A DNA stretch of 64,000 nt from positions 11,290,169 to 11,354,168 of the forward strand of contig NC_133288.1 in assembly GCF_005239225.2 (NCBI RefSeq), in the 5' to 3' direction. Origin of the DNA: Populus alba (Eukaryota; Streptophyta; Magnoliopsida; Malpighiales; Salicaceae). The notes under the pieces were generated by a model. It was not told the DNA's origin and ran no database searches. It saw only the letters and a list, made by a program, of their open reading frames with translations. The position numbers were made by a program, and so were the translations under genes. Each line of letters starts with the position of its first letter. The stretch's first letter is position 1. This document shows, piece by piece, positions 13,260 to 24,790 of the stretch.

Positions 13260-13390
13260 AATATAATAGTAATTATTTTTTTAAAAGAAATTTAGAAATA
13301 TATTAAAATAATATATTTTTTAAAATTTATTTATAATATTAGCATAACACAATCTAAAAATATTACAAAATGAATTTAAAATAATTTTTT
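13260..13390 (-). repeat. MITE-like repeat, decayed reverse copy
   Basis: TATTAAAATAATATATTTTT followed by a decayed core; same motif order as 10905-11045. Confidence 0.4.
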
Positions 13391-13644
13391 TTTAATAAAA
13401 ATCAGATTAAAAATCAATGTGCAACACCTCCGGATTCTTTACTAACGAACAAATCTTATGAGCGGACCATCATCGAGGCAGAGAATATATTTATCAATGA
13501 AATCATTAAAATCTTAAATGCTCTTATTAAAAACGACAAGTTCAAGCACCATGCCATGCCATACCATACCATAACATTATGTCATTTAAGCATATGCAAC
13601 AAGTTAATAGTGTATAGCATTTTGTCATGTTGATGATTTAGGGC

Positions 13645-13860
13645 ATGTTTATTTTTGTGTTATAAAAATGCTTTTAAAAAAATATTTTTTTAATTTTTTT
13701 TTACTTCAAATTAATATTTTTTTTTTAGTATTTTTAAATCATTTTGATGTACTGATATTTAAAATAATTTTTAAAAAATAAAAAAAATATTATTTTGATA
13801 TATTTTCAAGTAAAAAACACTTTAAAAAACAACAATCATTACATTTTCAAACACAATCTA
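13645..13860 (+). repeat. MITE-like repeat, fuller copy
   Basis: One of the better preserved copies. It opens near GCATGTTTATTTTTGTG, has the core AAATCATTTTGATGTACTGAT and closes with ACACTTTAAAAAACAACAAT and TTTTCAAACACAATC. The ends (GTTT..TTGTG versus CAAACACAATC) are roughly inverted, as expected for a non-autonomous DNA element. Confidence 0.6.
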
Positions 13861-13959
13861 ATTCAAATAAAAATGTCATTTAGGGAGAGCTTGTGTTCTT
13901 TACAGAAGTTTATTTCCTTAGTCAACTCGTCACCTACTTTCATTTTGAAGGGGTGTTTA

Positions 13960-14085
13960 TGAGTATAATATTGATTATTTTTAAAATATTTTTTTATTTT
14001 AAATTATATTAAATAATATTTTTTTAAAAAAATTATTTTTAAGTTGAGTATATTAAAATAATTTAAAAATATATATAAAAAATTA
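13960..14085 (-). repeat. MITE-like repeat, decayed reverse copy
   Basis: Contains TATTAAAATAATTTAAAAAT in the same context as the other reverse copies. Confidence 0.4.
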
Positions 14086-14099
14086 TTCCTAAATTGTGG

Positions 14100-14460
14100 A
14101 TTTCCGGCTCCAAAAGGAAGAAGCAGGCACATAAAGCATCATCATTACCCTCATCATTCATAATTACAGCAGTCAAAATCTTATTCAATTGCTAACCTGG
14201 GCACCTTTTCTTGAACCAAAGATGTCTTTTGCTGTGTGCAAACTCAAAGTGGTATAATCAAGCCATCGGTCAGCTTCCCAGCATATATATGCGGGTTGTT
14301 ATGATGTGTGTAGGAGTCTTTTGGGAGCCGATTTGCGAAATGAGTTCAAATTCTGTTATTTTTATCTTTAACCATACGTTTCACTTTCTTGAACTTCGAG
14401 CCCGTTCACACCTGTTTATGGTCTTATACCATATAAATACCCCTTAAATTATATGATTTT
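14100..14460. other. Less AT-rich intergenic patch, unrecognised
   Basis: Composition is more even than its neighbours. A 78-codon plus-strand ORF at 14211-14447 has no recognisable domain and lacks gene context. It may be a fragment of an older insertion; I cannot name it. Confidence 0.25.
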
Positions 14461-14999
14461 TTTTATTTCAATCCCTAAATTATATGGTATTTTAATCGAC
14501 ACCCCCTCATTTAGTTTTTGATTAGCCATTAAAAATAACATATTTTTGTGAAAAAAAACACAAGTAACTAATAAGAAAGAAAATAAATGTTGACGGCTGA
14601 AGTCTTTACTATAAATGATGTTTAATGATAAAATACCAAGATATTTTCATTGGCGGAAGTTGTTTCTTTTACGTATTTTGATCGTTGATACTTTACAAAA
14701 AGTAATATTTATAGTTTTTGTTAATTGACTAGAAAAAAATGGATTGAATTGTGATAAAAGACATATCAAATAGAATACCTTAGCGGTTGGAATAATCATA
14801 CCATTTCCTTAATTTATCATGTTGGATTTCTTTAATTTATTCCGAGAATCCTTTATCGTAACTTATTATCATTATTATTGGTCTAATGAGACAAATAATC
14901 GAGTTAGAGTTGATGCTTTTTTTCATTTTTTTTTTTCATTTTGATTCTCTTTAAAAAAATGAAAAAGAAAAACAAGAGGCAACAAATAGTTTACTTTAG
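14461..14999. other. AT-rich intergenic DNA
   Basis: Nothing recognisable beyond a short repeated phrase (CCCTAAATTATATGGT-like text at about 14440-14495). Confidence 0.3.
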
Positions 15000-15215
15000 A
15001 GCGTATTTGGTAGTGTGGTAATGGTTGCTTTTCAAGTAACTTTTCGTTTCGAAATACATGTCAATAATGTTTTTTTATTTTTTAAAAATCATTTTTGACA
15101 TCAGCACATCAAAACGATCCAAAAAGTACAAACCACACTTAATTTTAACAAAAAAAAAATTTCAAAATTTTGCAAAATGCAGGTAGAAACGCAACCCCAA
15201 ACGGGCTCTTAGCAG
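15000..15215 (-). repeat. MITE-like repeat, reverse copy
   Basis: Contains GACATCAGCACATCAAAACG, the reverse complement of the family core, with ends near GAGCGTATTTGGTAGTGTGG and GCAACCCCAAACGGGCTCTT. Confidence 0.6.
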
Positions 15216-16249
15216 ATGACTTAATGCTTGCTTGTTTGAAATCCTGCCACCAAAAATAAATGAAAAATTTAGGTGTTTTGTTTTGAACTCATAATTTATT
15301 TTTCAACTCATTTCACTTTAAACACTTAATAAATACTTTTTAAAACCCTAAAAAACGAACTTGTCAACCTAAATAACAAAAAAAATAATAATCTAAAAAC
15401 ACAAATTAAATTAATAAAAAATTCTCTCCACCCTGATCTACTTTTTAAATCCATTTAGAAGCCCAAAACACCTCAATCACACTTGTATCTCCAAGAAGAT
15501 ACCTTGACAACAAGTTTTCAGCCCCCCAGCCCTCCATTCCGGAGCATGAAAAAAATCAAATCTTGGAGCAATATGTAAGAGCCCCAAAAAATAGGGTTTA
15601 AAATAAAATGTAAAAAGGTCTAGGGACTTAAAAAGATAACCCCCCTCCCACAGTAAACCCCCAAAACAAAGTGTTTATGAATTTCTTTCAATGTCATTTT
15701 TTTATCTTAATTAAATTTAATCTATAAATTTGTTTGATTTTTGTCAATCAAGCATTCATTTAATATCAAAATCTTTTTAAAACATTACAAGAAACCTTGC
15801 AAAGTTAATCGAGCCATATAATTAATCTAATTTTAAATTAACTAAATTTAAAGTGATCAATTTAAAAAATATCATTTTTATTTTTGGAGTGCAATCTTAT
15901 GACTATTATGAAACTAGTTTAAGAAAACTTTTTGATTTTTTAAACGCAAAAGTTAGCAATAAGATGATGTGTTTTTCACATTAGGATTAGGAAGGGAAAT
16001 AAATTACCATGATAAAATGTTTTGTTTTGTTTAGATCATTCTTTATTAATCAAGAAGATGGATCGAGTTCCTCTATATAATTTTAATATTAATTAAATAA
16101 TTAAAAAAACAATTATATGGGGTCAGTTTTCTAATTAATATGAATAATGAACCAGATTAATATATTTTTTAATCATTTACATAACAATCTCGTATTGTAC
16201 TTCAAGTGGTTAGCACACAAGTCGAAGCCATAATCGCTAGTTTAGACCT
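15216..16249. other. AT-rich intergenic DNA with unassigned repeat fragments
   Basis: No coding potential. A C-rich patch near 15420-15660 has a transposon-fragment look but shows no termini. Confidence 0.3.
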
Positions 16250-16460
16250 TGTTTGCTTTTGTGTTTCAAAAGAATTTTTAAAATTTTAAAATTTTTATTT
16301 TATTTTTTTATTCAAATTAATATTTTTTTGATGTTTTTAAATTATTTTGATGCGCTGATATCAAAAATAATTTTTTTTTAAATAAAAAATTTTATTTTAA
16401 TATATTTTTAAATGAAACACAATTTAAAACAACTACAAATATATTCCTAAACACACTTTG
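16250..16460 (+). repeat. MITE-like repeat, fuller copy
   Basis: Core TTTTGATGCGCTGATATCAA with the usual flanks (CTTGTTTGCTTTTGTGTTTC at the left, CCTAAACACACTTTG at the right). Confidence 0.6.
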
Positions 16461-16659
16461 TTACTTGTGCTTTAATGTTTTATTTTAGAAGACAAACAAC
16501 ACATTTGTTTTTTAAAAAAGAGATGGAATTGGGCTAGGTATATTGGCTTTTGTTAGGGCACCTGTCCATCTGCCTGATTATTTTTATAAGACTCAACATA
16601 TCGTACCTAAGTTTTTTTATTTTATTGGTTTTTTTTTTATCTTGTCTTTTTTAAAAAAA

Positions 16660-17205
16660 AATTTATCTCTTAGTATAAAATTTTTATTGAATTTTATTAT
16701 TTAATATTGGGTTGATGATAAATCAATTTTTTTTATCATATAATAAAAAAATAAAAAAAAATCTAACCTAATAGAGTTTATAATCCAACTCATGAGTTTG
16801 AATGGCCAATTAATGTTAAATTAATCTTTTTTTTTAGACTTGTCAAATTGACAAAGTTATTTTAAAATAATTCTTATACAATTTAATTTAAAATCTTAGA
16901 TAATCAAAGAGTTGAATTGAGTGTATTCAATTTTTAATTGTGTTTTATTTTTTATCTTTTGATTTTTTTTAATTTTATTTTTTAATATAAGATTCTTGTT
17001 GAATTTTATAATTTAGTATTTGGTTGATAAAAAAATAATCTAATTTAATAAAGTTTATAACTCAACTTAGATAGACTAATTACGGTTAAATTAATCTTTT
17101 TTTTTGGACTTCTTAAATGGGCAAAGTTATTTAAGATAAGTCTTATTCAATTTAATTTAAAATCCTCGAAAATCCAAGAGTCGGATTCATGTATTCAAAT
17201 ATGAA
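16660..17205 (+). repeat. Direct tandem duplication, unit about 0.28 kb
   Basis: The segment from about 16660 recurs from about 16980 in the same order: ATTGAATTTTATtATTTAgT, a TTGGTTGATrA block, ATAGAGTTTATAAtyCAACT, GTTAAATTAATCTTTTTTTT (about 16810 and 17082), CAAAGTTATTT and CAATTTAATTTAAAATC. The two units are diverged, so the duplication is old. Confidence 0.65.
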
Positions 17206-17276
17206 CAGTTCGTACCTCTACAGCCGTTTTTTTTTTTTCCTTCGACGGCAGCTAGCTGTCGTGTAGTTCACAGAAT

Positions 17277-17312
17277 GGGATTTACGGATTCAAAGGGATT
17301 TACGGATTCAAA
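17277..17312 (+). repeat. Perfect 18-bp tandem duplication
   Basis: GGGATTTACGGATTCAAA occurs twice back to back, followed by a partial third unit (GGAATTTAC). Confidence 0.8.
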
Positions 17313-17784
17313 GGAATTTACTATTATTTTCAGCAAGAGATTGCATAAGGAATGAGATCACATAGGATTTGGAGCAGCATGAAATTGCATCATGAATGAT
17401 ATCAACTTGTCATGAATATTGCTCCGAAAAGACCATTGTAAGGAGTCTTGATTCTCTCAATAAAAAATAAAATAAAAAAAGTAATTTAAAAGCATCAGAG
17501 CTCTGTAATTACCAGCACTTGACGAAATCAAATCTCTTTAATTACAGGAAAAACCCTATGTCACATGGCCACCTCAGGCTTGCTGGACCGCTACTACGGT
17601 CTACATGCATTGTTGGTCGACGCTCTCTTTCATTTTTATTCTTATCTTTTCCGTTGACAAATTATAAGCAGCAATATCCCCATTTTTTGACGGGCCTGCC
17701 GCATCCTGAAAAATGGTTTGTTTTTGTGGTTATTTATGCGTTTAAAGCCAACCTAGAAAAACAAATATTTAGGACAGTTTGAGA

Positions 17785-17985
17785 ATGCGGTTTTTTTTTT
17801 TTAAATTTAAAATTAATTTTTTTTTATTAAAATTTAATATGATTTATATGTTTTAGATTATTTTGACATGTTGATGTTAAAAATAATTTTTTTTAAAATA
17901 AAAAAAATATCATTAACATGTAGTTTGGCACGAAAAGTTATTTGAAAAGCAATCGTTACCACACTGTCAAATACACTTTTAGTAC
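17785..17985 (+). repeat. MITE-like repeat copy
   Basis: Core GATTATTTTGACATGTTGAT, then a TTAAAAATAATTTTTTTTAA block and CCACACTGTCAAATACACTT at the right end. Confidence 0.6.
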
Positions 17986-18071
17986 TGACTAAAGAACTTA
18001 ATTTACTATGTGCATGGACCTTAATAATTTCTGTGTTAAAAACACAGGCTAACTGGAAGCAGCACGTGTCC

Positions 18072-18117
18072 ATTGTTCATGTGAACAGTAAAGAATTTTA
18101 CTGTTTACTTGAACAAT
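18072..18117. repeat. 46-bp foldback: two 21-nt arms, 4-nt loop
   Basis: Arms 18072-18092 and 18097-18117 are reverse complements at 19 of 21 positions, with loop GAAT. The left arm also carries the smaller palindrome GTTCATGTGAAC. Confidence 0.85.
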
Positions 18118-18371
18118 GCTGCATGTTTTTACTGTAATGGCCGGATCGAATCTGGTTCAAATTTAAATATATTGAACCAGGCCTGATCCAATCAAAAAAA
18201 AATAATTAATTGTGTTTTATTGATGACGTAGTATTTGCAGAATTTGATCGCAATCCCAATTTTATTCTTGTTTATATTTTACTTGATGTTATTGCGCGCT
18301 TAAGAAATCAAGAAAACTGTAATTCTTGTCGAAATTTAACTACAATTTTAATCAAATATATTTAAATATTT

Positions 18372-18379
18372 AACAAACC
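18372..18379. repeat. 5' target-site duplication of the hAT element
   Basis: AACAAACC directly before the element; matches AACCAACC after it at 7 of 8 positions. An 8-bp duplication is diagnostic of hAT insertion. Confidence 0.8.
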
Positions 18380-19139
18380 TAGTGTTTTAAAACCTAGACC
18401 GGCCCGGCGGGTCGACCCGGGACCCGGCCGACCTGGGCATGAGACCGATCCGGGTGGAGGCCAAAACCCGCTTGGGAATTGGCCTGGCCAGACCCGGGTG
18501 AGACTCGGTCAATTTTTTATTTATTTTCCCTGTCATTAAACGACGTTGTTTAATGACATCTGAAGACTAAAATCCTAAAACGCTGAACACTGAAGAATAA
18601 CGAAGCACTTAACAATTAGGTTAATCTGTATTTGAAGAAGAACAAAGAACTGAAGAAGAAGAACAATTAACCATTGATCTCAGCAAAAAAGGTTTGAATC
18701 TCCTTCTTTCACTCTCTGTTTTGTTTATTCTTGGCCGTTTTCTCATTTCTGGCATCAATTTCAGTTGCAAGTTTCAAGTTTTCAACCCGATTCAAGTTCA
18801 TCCTGCTTTGACTGAAGTTCATCCTTCTTTCCTCGCTGCCATCGATTTCTCTAGACCAATTTCTGCATCAATTTCCTCAGCCCTCAGTATGTTTCTCCAA
18901 CTTGATTGCTGCTACAGTTTCTGTAATTTCTTCTACCGCTGTTTCTATAGCCCGATTTCAATAGAATTGTGTTGTTTGCATCAATGGAACTAAGTTGTTT
19001 GTCTGCATGATGAACTCTAAATGATTTTATGCCCAATTTCTTTAGCTGTTCTATAGCTGTTACCATGATTTTATGCCCGATTTCTGCATCAATCTTTAAC
19101 TGATTTTGTTCTTCGCCGATTAATTATTTGTTGATTTGT

Positions 19140-19225
19140 TTGATTCTGTGATGTACTTATGGTTTTTTTTATTCTGTGATGTGATGGACTTATGGTTTGT
19201 TTGATTCTGTGATGACTTATGTTGT
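19140..19225 (+). repeat. Short direct repeats in the hAT 5' region
   Basis: The phrase TGATTCTGTGATG (or TATTCTGTGATG) followed by ACTTATGGTTT recurs three times. Confidence 0.6.
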
Positions 19226-19384
19226 TAACAACGGTTTGGCAGTGAATGATGTTGTGGTGTTACCAATGGTTTGATGTTGTTATCTCTCTTTGATTGTTGA
19301 ATTGAGAAATGAGAATAATTTTCAATTAGAAGGAACAAATGACTATTACAATACTCTTGGATTGTAGGATTGGTAATTAGAAAC

Positions 19385-19535
19385 TTATGCAATTTTATTG
19401 CATTATGTTACCACTGCAGTGTAGGAACTAGGAACAAATAGAAATGAACTGAGAAATGAGAAAAAATGGCAATTAGAAACTTATGCAATTTTATTGCATT
19501 ATGTTACCATTGCAACGTAGGAACTAGGAACAAAT
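19385..19535 (+). repeat. 86-bp-period direct repeat upstream of the transposase
   Basis: AATTAGAAACTTATGCAATT and the following text through GTAGGAACTAGGAACAAAT occur from 19385 and again from 19471 with few differences. A partial related unit precedes them near 19306. Confidence 0.75.
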
Positions 19536-19637
19536 GACTGGAGGATTCCCTTTTTTTTTTTTTACATTGCACAGCATGTTCATTCCTTTTTTTTTTTTTT
19601 TTTAAAGGGGGTGATTTAAATTATACCAGGTTTTAAA

Positions 19638-22327
19638 ATGTCTTCACATGATGGTAGTACTCCAAGTAGTGATCCTTCAACGGCCCAATCATCTCAACCT
19701 TCAATTTCCATGTCAAGTGGTAGTAGAGGAAGAACAGATTTAGCATGGGGTCATTGTAGAGAAGCTCTTGAACTTAGTGTTGGATGTAAAAAAAACTAAA
19801 TTAGTTTGTTTGTATTGTGCTAAAGTATTTGCGGGTGGTGGTATTAATCGATTTAAGCAACATTTAGCTGGAGCTAAAGGAGAAGTTGAACAATGTCTCA
19901 AATGTCCTCCTGATGTTCGACATCAAATGCTTTTGAACCTTAAAGGAAATGTTAAAACAAAAAAAAGAATTAGAGAAATACAAGTAGATTTTAATCCTTT
20001 GAATGCACAACAAAGAGAGCATGAAGAGATGATGATTAGGCAATTAGAAGATGATGATGGTGATGATGATAAGGAGGAGGATGATGAGGATGTCAGTACT
20101 AAAAAACATAAGTTACCACCGAAAGTTGCAAAAAAGAAAAAGATTCAAAGCACCGGTACTGTAAAACAATCAACTACAAGCTATGGAAAACAGAAGAAAT
20201 CCGCAACATTAGGGACATATTTTATGCCAAGAACAACTCCTGGTGCTCAAAAGTCTCTTCAGAGGGCCAAGGAAAGAAGCAATTGAACGGTGTGATCTTG
20301 CTTTAACGAATTGGATGTTTGATGCATGTGTGCCATTTAATGCTGTTAACTCTGTGTATTATCAGCATGCCATAGATGTTGTAACAACCATGAGTCCTGT
20401 TTATAAAGGACCAAACTTGCTTGATATCCGTGGTTATTACTTGGCAAAAATGGTTGATGAAGTGAAGATTTATGTTGAGAGTTATCGGGAGATTTGGAAG
20501 AAGACTGGTTGCACATTAATGACTGATGGATGGATAGATCAGAAGAGGAGGACTTTAATTAACTTCTTAGTATATTGTCCTAAATGAATAGTTTTTTTGA
20601 AAACAGTCGATGTATCAAATGTCTCAAAAACTGCTAGATTGCTGTATCAGTTGTTTAGATAGGTTGTTTTGTATGTTGGGGTAGAAAACATTGTGCATAT
20701 GGTGACTGATAATGCTGCAAATTATGTTGTTGCTGGCAGGTTATTGATGGAAGAATTTCCTTCAATATTTTGGTTTCCTTGTGCTGCTCATTGCATCAAC
20801 CTCATACTCTAGACAATTGGTAAATTGTAGTCAATTTGTTGTGTTGTTGAGCATGCTTCTGGTATCACAAAGTATATTTATAATCATTGTTATCCATTGT
20901 ATTTGATGAGGAAGTTCACTAGAGGAAAAGAAATACTTCGTCCAGCTCCTACTCGTTTTGCAACCAATTTCATTGCATTGCAAAGCATTTTAGCTCATAA
21001 AGATGAGTTGAGAGCTATGACGACATCTAGGGAATGAGTCTCATCTGCTTATGCTAAAGATATTAAAGGAAAAAAGTTTGTTGAGAGTGTGCTAGACTCT
21101 TTGTTTTGAGAAGAATGTGCAATAATTGTGCGAATGAGTGAACCTTTAGTTCGAGTTCTACGATTGGTTGAAGGTGATGATAGACCTTTGATGAGATATT
21201 TGTATGATGCTATTCATCATGCAAAAGAAGAAATGATGAGGAGATTTCAAAAGAGAAAGCCTAGAGTGAAACCTTTTATAGACATTATCAATAATCGGTG
21301 GGATGGACAATTTTATAGAAATCTTTATGTAGCGGCATTTTGGTTGAATCCTCGATTTCAATATAATGCAAATATAATGGATAAACATATGAGCACCATT
21401 TCTGCACTTCTAGATGTTCTTGAGAAGTATGCACATGAAAATCTATCATTGCAAAGTAAGATTACAAGTGAGATGAAGCTTTTTAGGAATGCTGAACATG
21501 ACTTTGGCCGAGTGTCCGTAAAAAATAATCGCACCCTTATGCCTCCAGGTATATAATTTTTATATTTAAAAATATTATTTGACAATCTTACACTTTTACT
21601 TATTATTTTTTTGTATAGATGAACGGTGGATGACATTTGGAACCAGCGCTCCAAATCTACAACAATTGGCTATACGAGTGTTAAGTCAAGCTTGTAGTTC
21701 TTCGGGATGTGAGAGAAATTGGAGTATGTTTGAACATATTCATTCCAAGAAGAGAAATAGATTGGAGCACCAAAGGCTTAATGACCTTGTTTACGTCCAC
21801 TGCAATCTAAGTTTGAAACAAAAATATTTTTCTTTTCTCTAATTTCTTAAATATTATTTTATCTTGTTTAGTAGGATTATTAATACTTATATTGTGTTTA
21901 CCTTCACTTTTAGGAATTATTGGAAAGGATAAAATTATGATCCAATTAATGTTGAGACAATTTTTGATATTGAAAATTGAGTGGTCGAAGATGACCCATC
22001 AATCTTGACAACGAAAGAAGTAAAGAGTTTTCACCAAGTTCTATCAACTATGACCTTACAAGATACTTTAGATGATGGTAATTAATGATTAATTATTTAA
22101 TGATAAATATTATTTAAAATAAAGTTTTGTTTAACACATAATATTTATGTCTTAATTGTGTTTGAAATGTAGATGTCATAAATGTTAATGATATTGAAGA
22201 TGATTGTGATGATGAAGTTTCAAAGGAGCATGCTGATGATTTATTAGGTGTTGACGAGATTGGCTCCATTCCATCGACATTTGATCCAAATTTTTCTTCC
22301 ATGGAGACAGAAGAACCTAATTATTAG
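19638..22327 (+). pseudogene. hAT transposase pseudogene (BED finger, DUF659, hAT C-terminal dimerisation)
   Basis: The ATG at 19638 begins a Ser-rich leader that runs into a BED zinc finger (KLVCLYCAKVFAGGGINRFK, then HLAG...EQC). An extra A in the run at about 19788-19795 shifts the frame before the finger. Next come an acidic/Lys-rich linker, a second frameshift near 20250-20285, the DUF659 part with TDGWIDQKRRTLINFLV and MVTDNAANYV, and stops at about 20585, 20660, 20808, 20829, 21037 and 21106. The hAT C-terminal motif (SSGCERNWSMFEHIHSKKRN, RLNDLVYVHCNLSL) lies at about 21700-21815. The tail ends in an acidic segment with its stop at 22325-22327. Family knowledge: cut-and-paste transposase. 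With this many lesions the copy is dead. Confidence 0.9.
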
Positions 22328-22353
22328 TGAATGTGTTAATTCAACATAAGTGA

Positions 22354-22560
22354 ATGTGTTGTTGTTTTAAATATTTTAGAATTTATGTTGTTGGATGTTT
22401 CGTTTTAAATATTTTAGAATTTATGTGGTTGGATGTTTTGTTTTAAATATTTTATAATTTATATTTGGTTTATGTTGTTGGTTTATAATTTATATTTGGT
22501 TTGTGTTTTGAATATTGAATTAAATTTATGTTGTTGGTTTATAATTTATATTTGGCTTAT
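22354..22560 (+). repeat. Short tandem repeats near the hAT 3' end
   Basis: Units built from GTTTTAAATATTTTAGAATT and TATGTTGTTGGATGT repeat at about 39-45 bp, then a TTTATAATTTATATTTGGTT unit repeats three times. Confidence 0.7.
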
Positions 22561-22673
22561 GTAAGTGTTGCATTGTAATTAGTTATGTATTTTTTTTTTA
22601 TATATAGTTTTTTTGGGTTAACCCATCTGACCAGTGACCTGATCACTTGACCAGATCGGGTTTCAAAACTATA

Positions 22674-22681
22674 AACCAACC
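22674..22681. repeat. 3' target-site duplication of the hAT element
   Basis: AACCAACC; pairs with 18372-18379. Confidence 0.8.
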
Positions 22682-23224
22682 TCAACTAAAAATATTTTTT
22701 ATAAAATAATTTTTATCAAATGATAACTATAAAAATTATTGCAATATCAAAGACACTGGGCACCGTTTTCGTGCAAAGATGGGTAACATAAAGTCATAAA
22801 TGTAGTTATACAAGGCCAGATGAAAAATTATGGCCATCACTTTTCAGTTTCTTTTGATAAAATCATCTAATTTTATTGGATATAAAAAAATATATAAACC
22901 GTTAGCTTTATTGGATACCAAAAAAAGGGATTGAATATAATCCAGTCTGTCGTTATTAAGAAAAAATAAATAATCTTGTTAGATGCCAAATAAATTGTGC
23001 AGTCCAAATCTTATTTTTTAATTGGGATATTTCAGATTTTTTTTAAACGCATGCATTCTCCCAAGAGCCGTGGGATATTTCTTTTTAATTGGGATATTTC
23101 TTATTTTTGTTTTAAAAAAAATTTATATGGACTCTAAAAGGATTCAAGCGAGTTAAAAAATTAAAAAAAATAAGCCTGCTATAAGGAACCAAGGCGTTAT
23201 GCGATGCATACTCCCCTGATTGTT

Positions 23225-23385
23225 GAAAAAAAAATTTAATTTTTTAAAAATTGAGTGCGGTTTGTATTTTGGATCGTTTAGATGTGCTGATATTTTTTAA
23301 AAAAATAAAAAATATTATTGGCATGCTTTTCAGCAAAAGTAACTATTAAAAAACAACCACTATTACACTTTCAAATATCTTTATA
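23225..23385 (+). repeat. MITE-like repeat copy
   Basis: Core GGATCGTTTAGATGTGCTGA, followed by the A/T linker and AAACAACCACTATTACACTT. Confidence 0.55.
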
Positions 23386-23988
23386 GTGTAAATTTTCCTC
23401 ATTGATTGCTCTCAATTTCATGTGGATAGAGACTTGGTCATGCTTCTTAAAAAATAATGTACCTTGTCAGTGAGACATCGACTAGGATGTATCTATTGAC
23501 TTTCAATTTTTTTTTTAAACAGCTTATATATCTAATTAGATATATGTCACACCTTTATCCATAGCTTAGATCAAGCTGAATTTAAATATAAATTAAAGGA
23601 AAATTGATTCAAAATAAGATGGTCCGTCAAAAACCTAATTAAAACATGATCAAAATCCATTAATTATTTTTTTAAATTTTAAATGGTATTATTTTTTTTT
23701 TATATAAAATAAAAAAAATTTGATTGACGAGATGCATCGAACAGTGCTATGAAATAATGTCTAGCCACCGGAAAGTGGCGTGTGTGCTAATGCGGGGGCA
23801 AATAAGGTTGCTGGCTGCCTCATACGGGTGGGCAAATAAACGGCGCTGTTTTGCTGTCAAGAAAATAACCCAACGTATCCAAATCAAGACAAATTTAGGA
23901 ACGTTCCCTCTTTCCCTTTAATTATAAGCAAAAGAACCCACAGCAACAGCAAAGCATCAAGCCAAAAAGCACCCTTCCAAATTTATTT

Positions 23989-24001
23989 TATATATATATA
24001 A
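23989..24001 (+). promoter_or_regulatory. Possible distal TATA element
   Basis: TATATATATATAA followed by a CCATCCATCCACC leader-like stretch, about 0.8 kb before the CRK start codon. If used, it would require a long or spliced 5' UTR. Confidence 0.25.
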
Positions 24002-24597
24002 ACCCATCCATCCACCGCCACCCAAGCAGAAGGCTAGGATCACCTGTTGGGAAAACCTCAAAATAATCCCCCTACTATCAAGTTATCCTCACTTTAGTTT
24101 CTTATAGTATTCATTTGTTTTTTTAATATTAATAAACAGTCATATGAGGACTGGTTTTATATTTAATCAGGATTTTGATTTTATATTTACTTCCTTTTTC
24201 AAAATTAATGTGTTTAGCAAGCAAATGCTCATCATATTTTATTAATAAGTTGACATAAAGACTTGAATAGGGGCGCAGATGAGCTAAATGCAAAACTCAG
24301 CTTACTAAATCTTGTTAAATAAACTATTTTTTAATAGCTATAAATATACTAATAATTCATTTTTTCTAAAAAGTTAACGAACCTTTAAAAATCTAATTAG
24401 GGGATGCTTTTATTTAAATACATAAATGAAAATTTTCTTAAAGTTGGAGGACTGATGTGATATTTGTCCGAACTTGTTCGTTTCGTAACAGAACAAAAAC
24501 AAAAACTTGATAACTAAAATTAGTTTCTTAATCGAAACAGTGCTTAACCAAAAAAAGGCACCGTCGTTACCTTTTTATCCAAACAATTAAATTACAG

Positions 24598-24634
24598 ATC
24601 CCCCCCTCCCCTCCCCTCCCCTTCTCTATATCTC
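24598..24634 (+). promoter_or_regulatory. Core promoter pyrimidine patch and TATA-like site of CRK
   Basis: A C/T-only run (CCCCTCCCCTCCCCTTCTC type) leads into CTCTATATCTC about 160 bp before the start codon. Pyrimidine patches near the start site are common in plant core promoters. The assignment is by position only. Confidence 0.4.
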
Positions 24635-24790
24635 TCATCATATCACCAGAAGAGACAGACTTCAAATTCCGTTACGGTTTTATTTTTCAAAATCCAAAAC
24701 CCTAGAGGATTTTAATCGAATGCTTTAAACAATACAAATCCAACTGCGTTTCCTTCTTAACATTCTCTCTGTTTGGGGAGAGGTATAACA

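Larger units (their letters stand above)
18380..22673 (+). mobile_element. hAT-superfamily DNA transposon, full length but inactive
   Basis: The 4294-bp element is bounded by short terminal inverted repeats (TAGTGTTTTAAAACC at the 5' end; the reverse complement of the 3' end is TATAGTTTTGAAACC, 12 of 15 identical) and by 8-bp target duplications. The 5' subterminal region is very rich in CCCGG/GGCCC motifs. The 3' subterminal region holds TGACC/GGTCA repeats with fewer C residues, consistent with decay of methylated cytosines. Inside are a decayed transposase (19638-22327), diverged direct repeats and poly-T runs. Plants use such elements widely; this copy cannot encode its own transposase. 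Confidence 0.88.
22682..24597. other. Intergenic region upstream of CRK
   Basis: AT-rich. It includes a MITE-like copy at 23225-23385. A less AT-rich stretch at 23720-24060 ends in a TATATATATA run and a C/A-rich segment, which could be a distal promoter. There is no convincing coding region. Confidence 0.4.

Noticed and set aside
18694..18993. 99-codon ORF in the 5' part of the hAT element
   Set aside because: No domain, outside the transposase frame; likely transposon leader or intron sequence.
24773..24790. Upstream in-frame extension of CRK
   Set aside because: It would start at TTG. The first ATG (24791) gives the MGxC acylation motif expected of CRKs.
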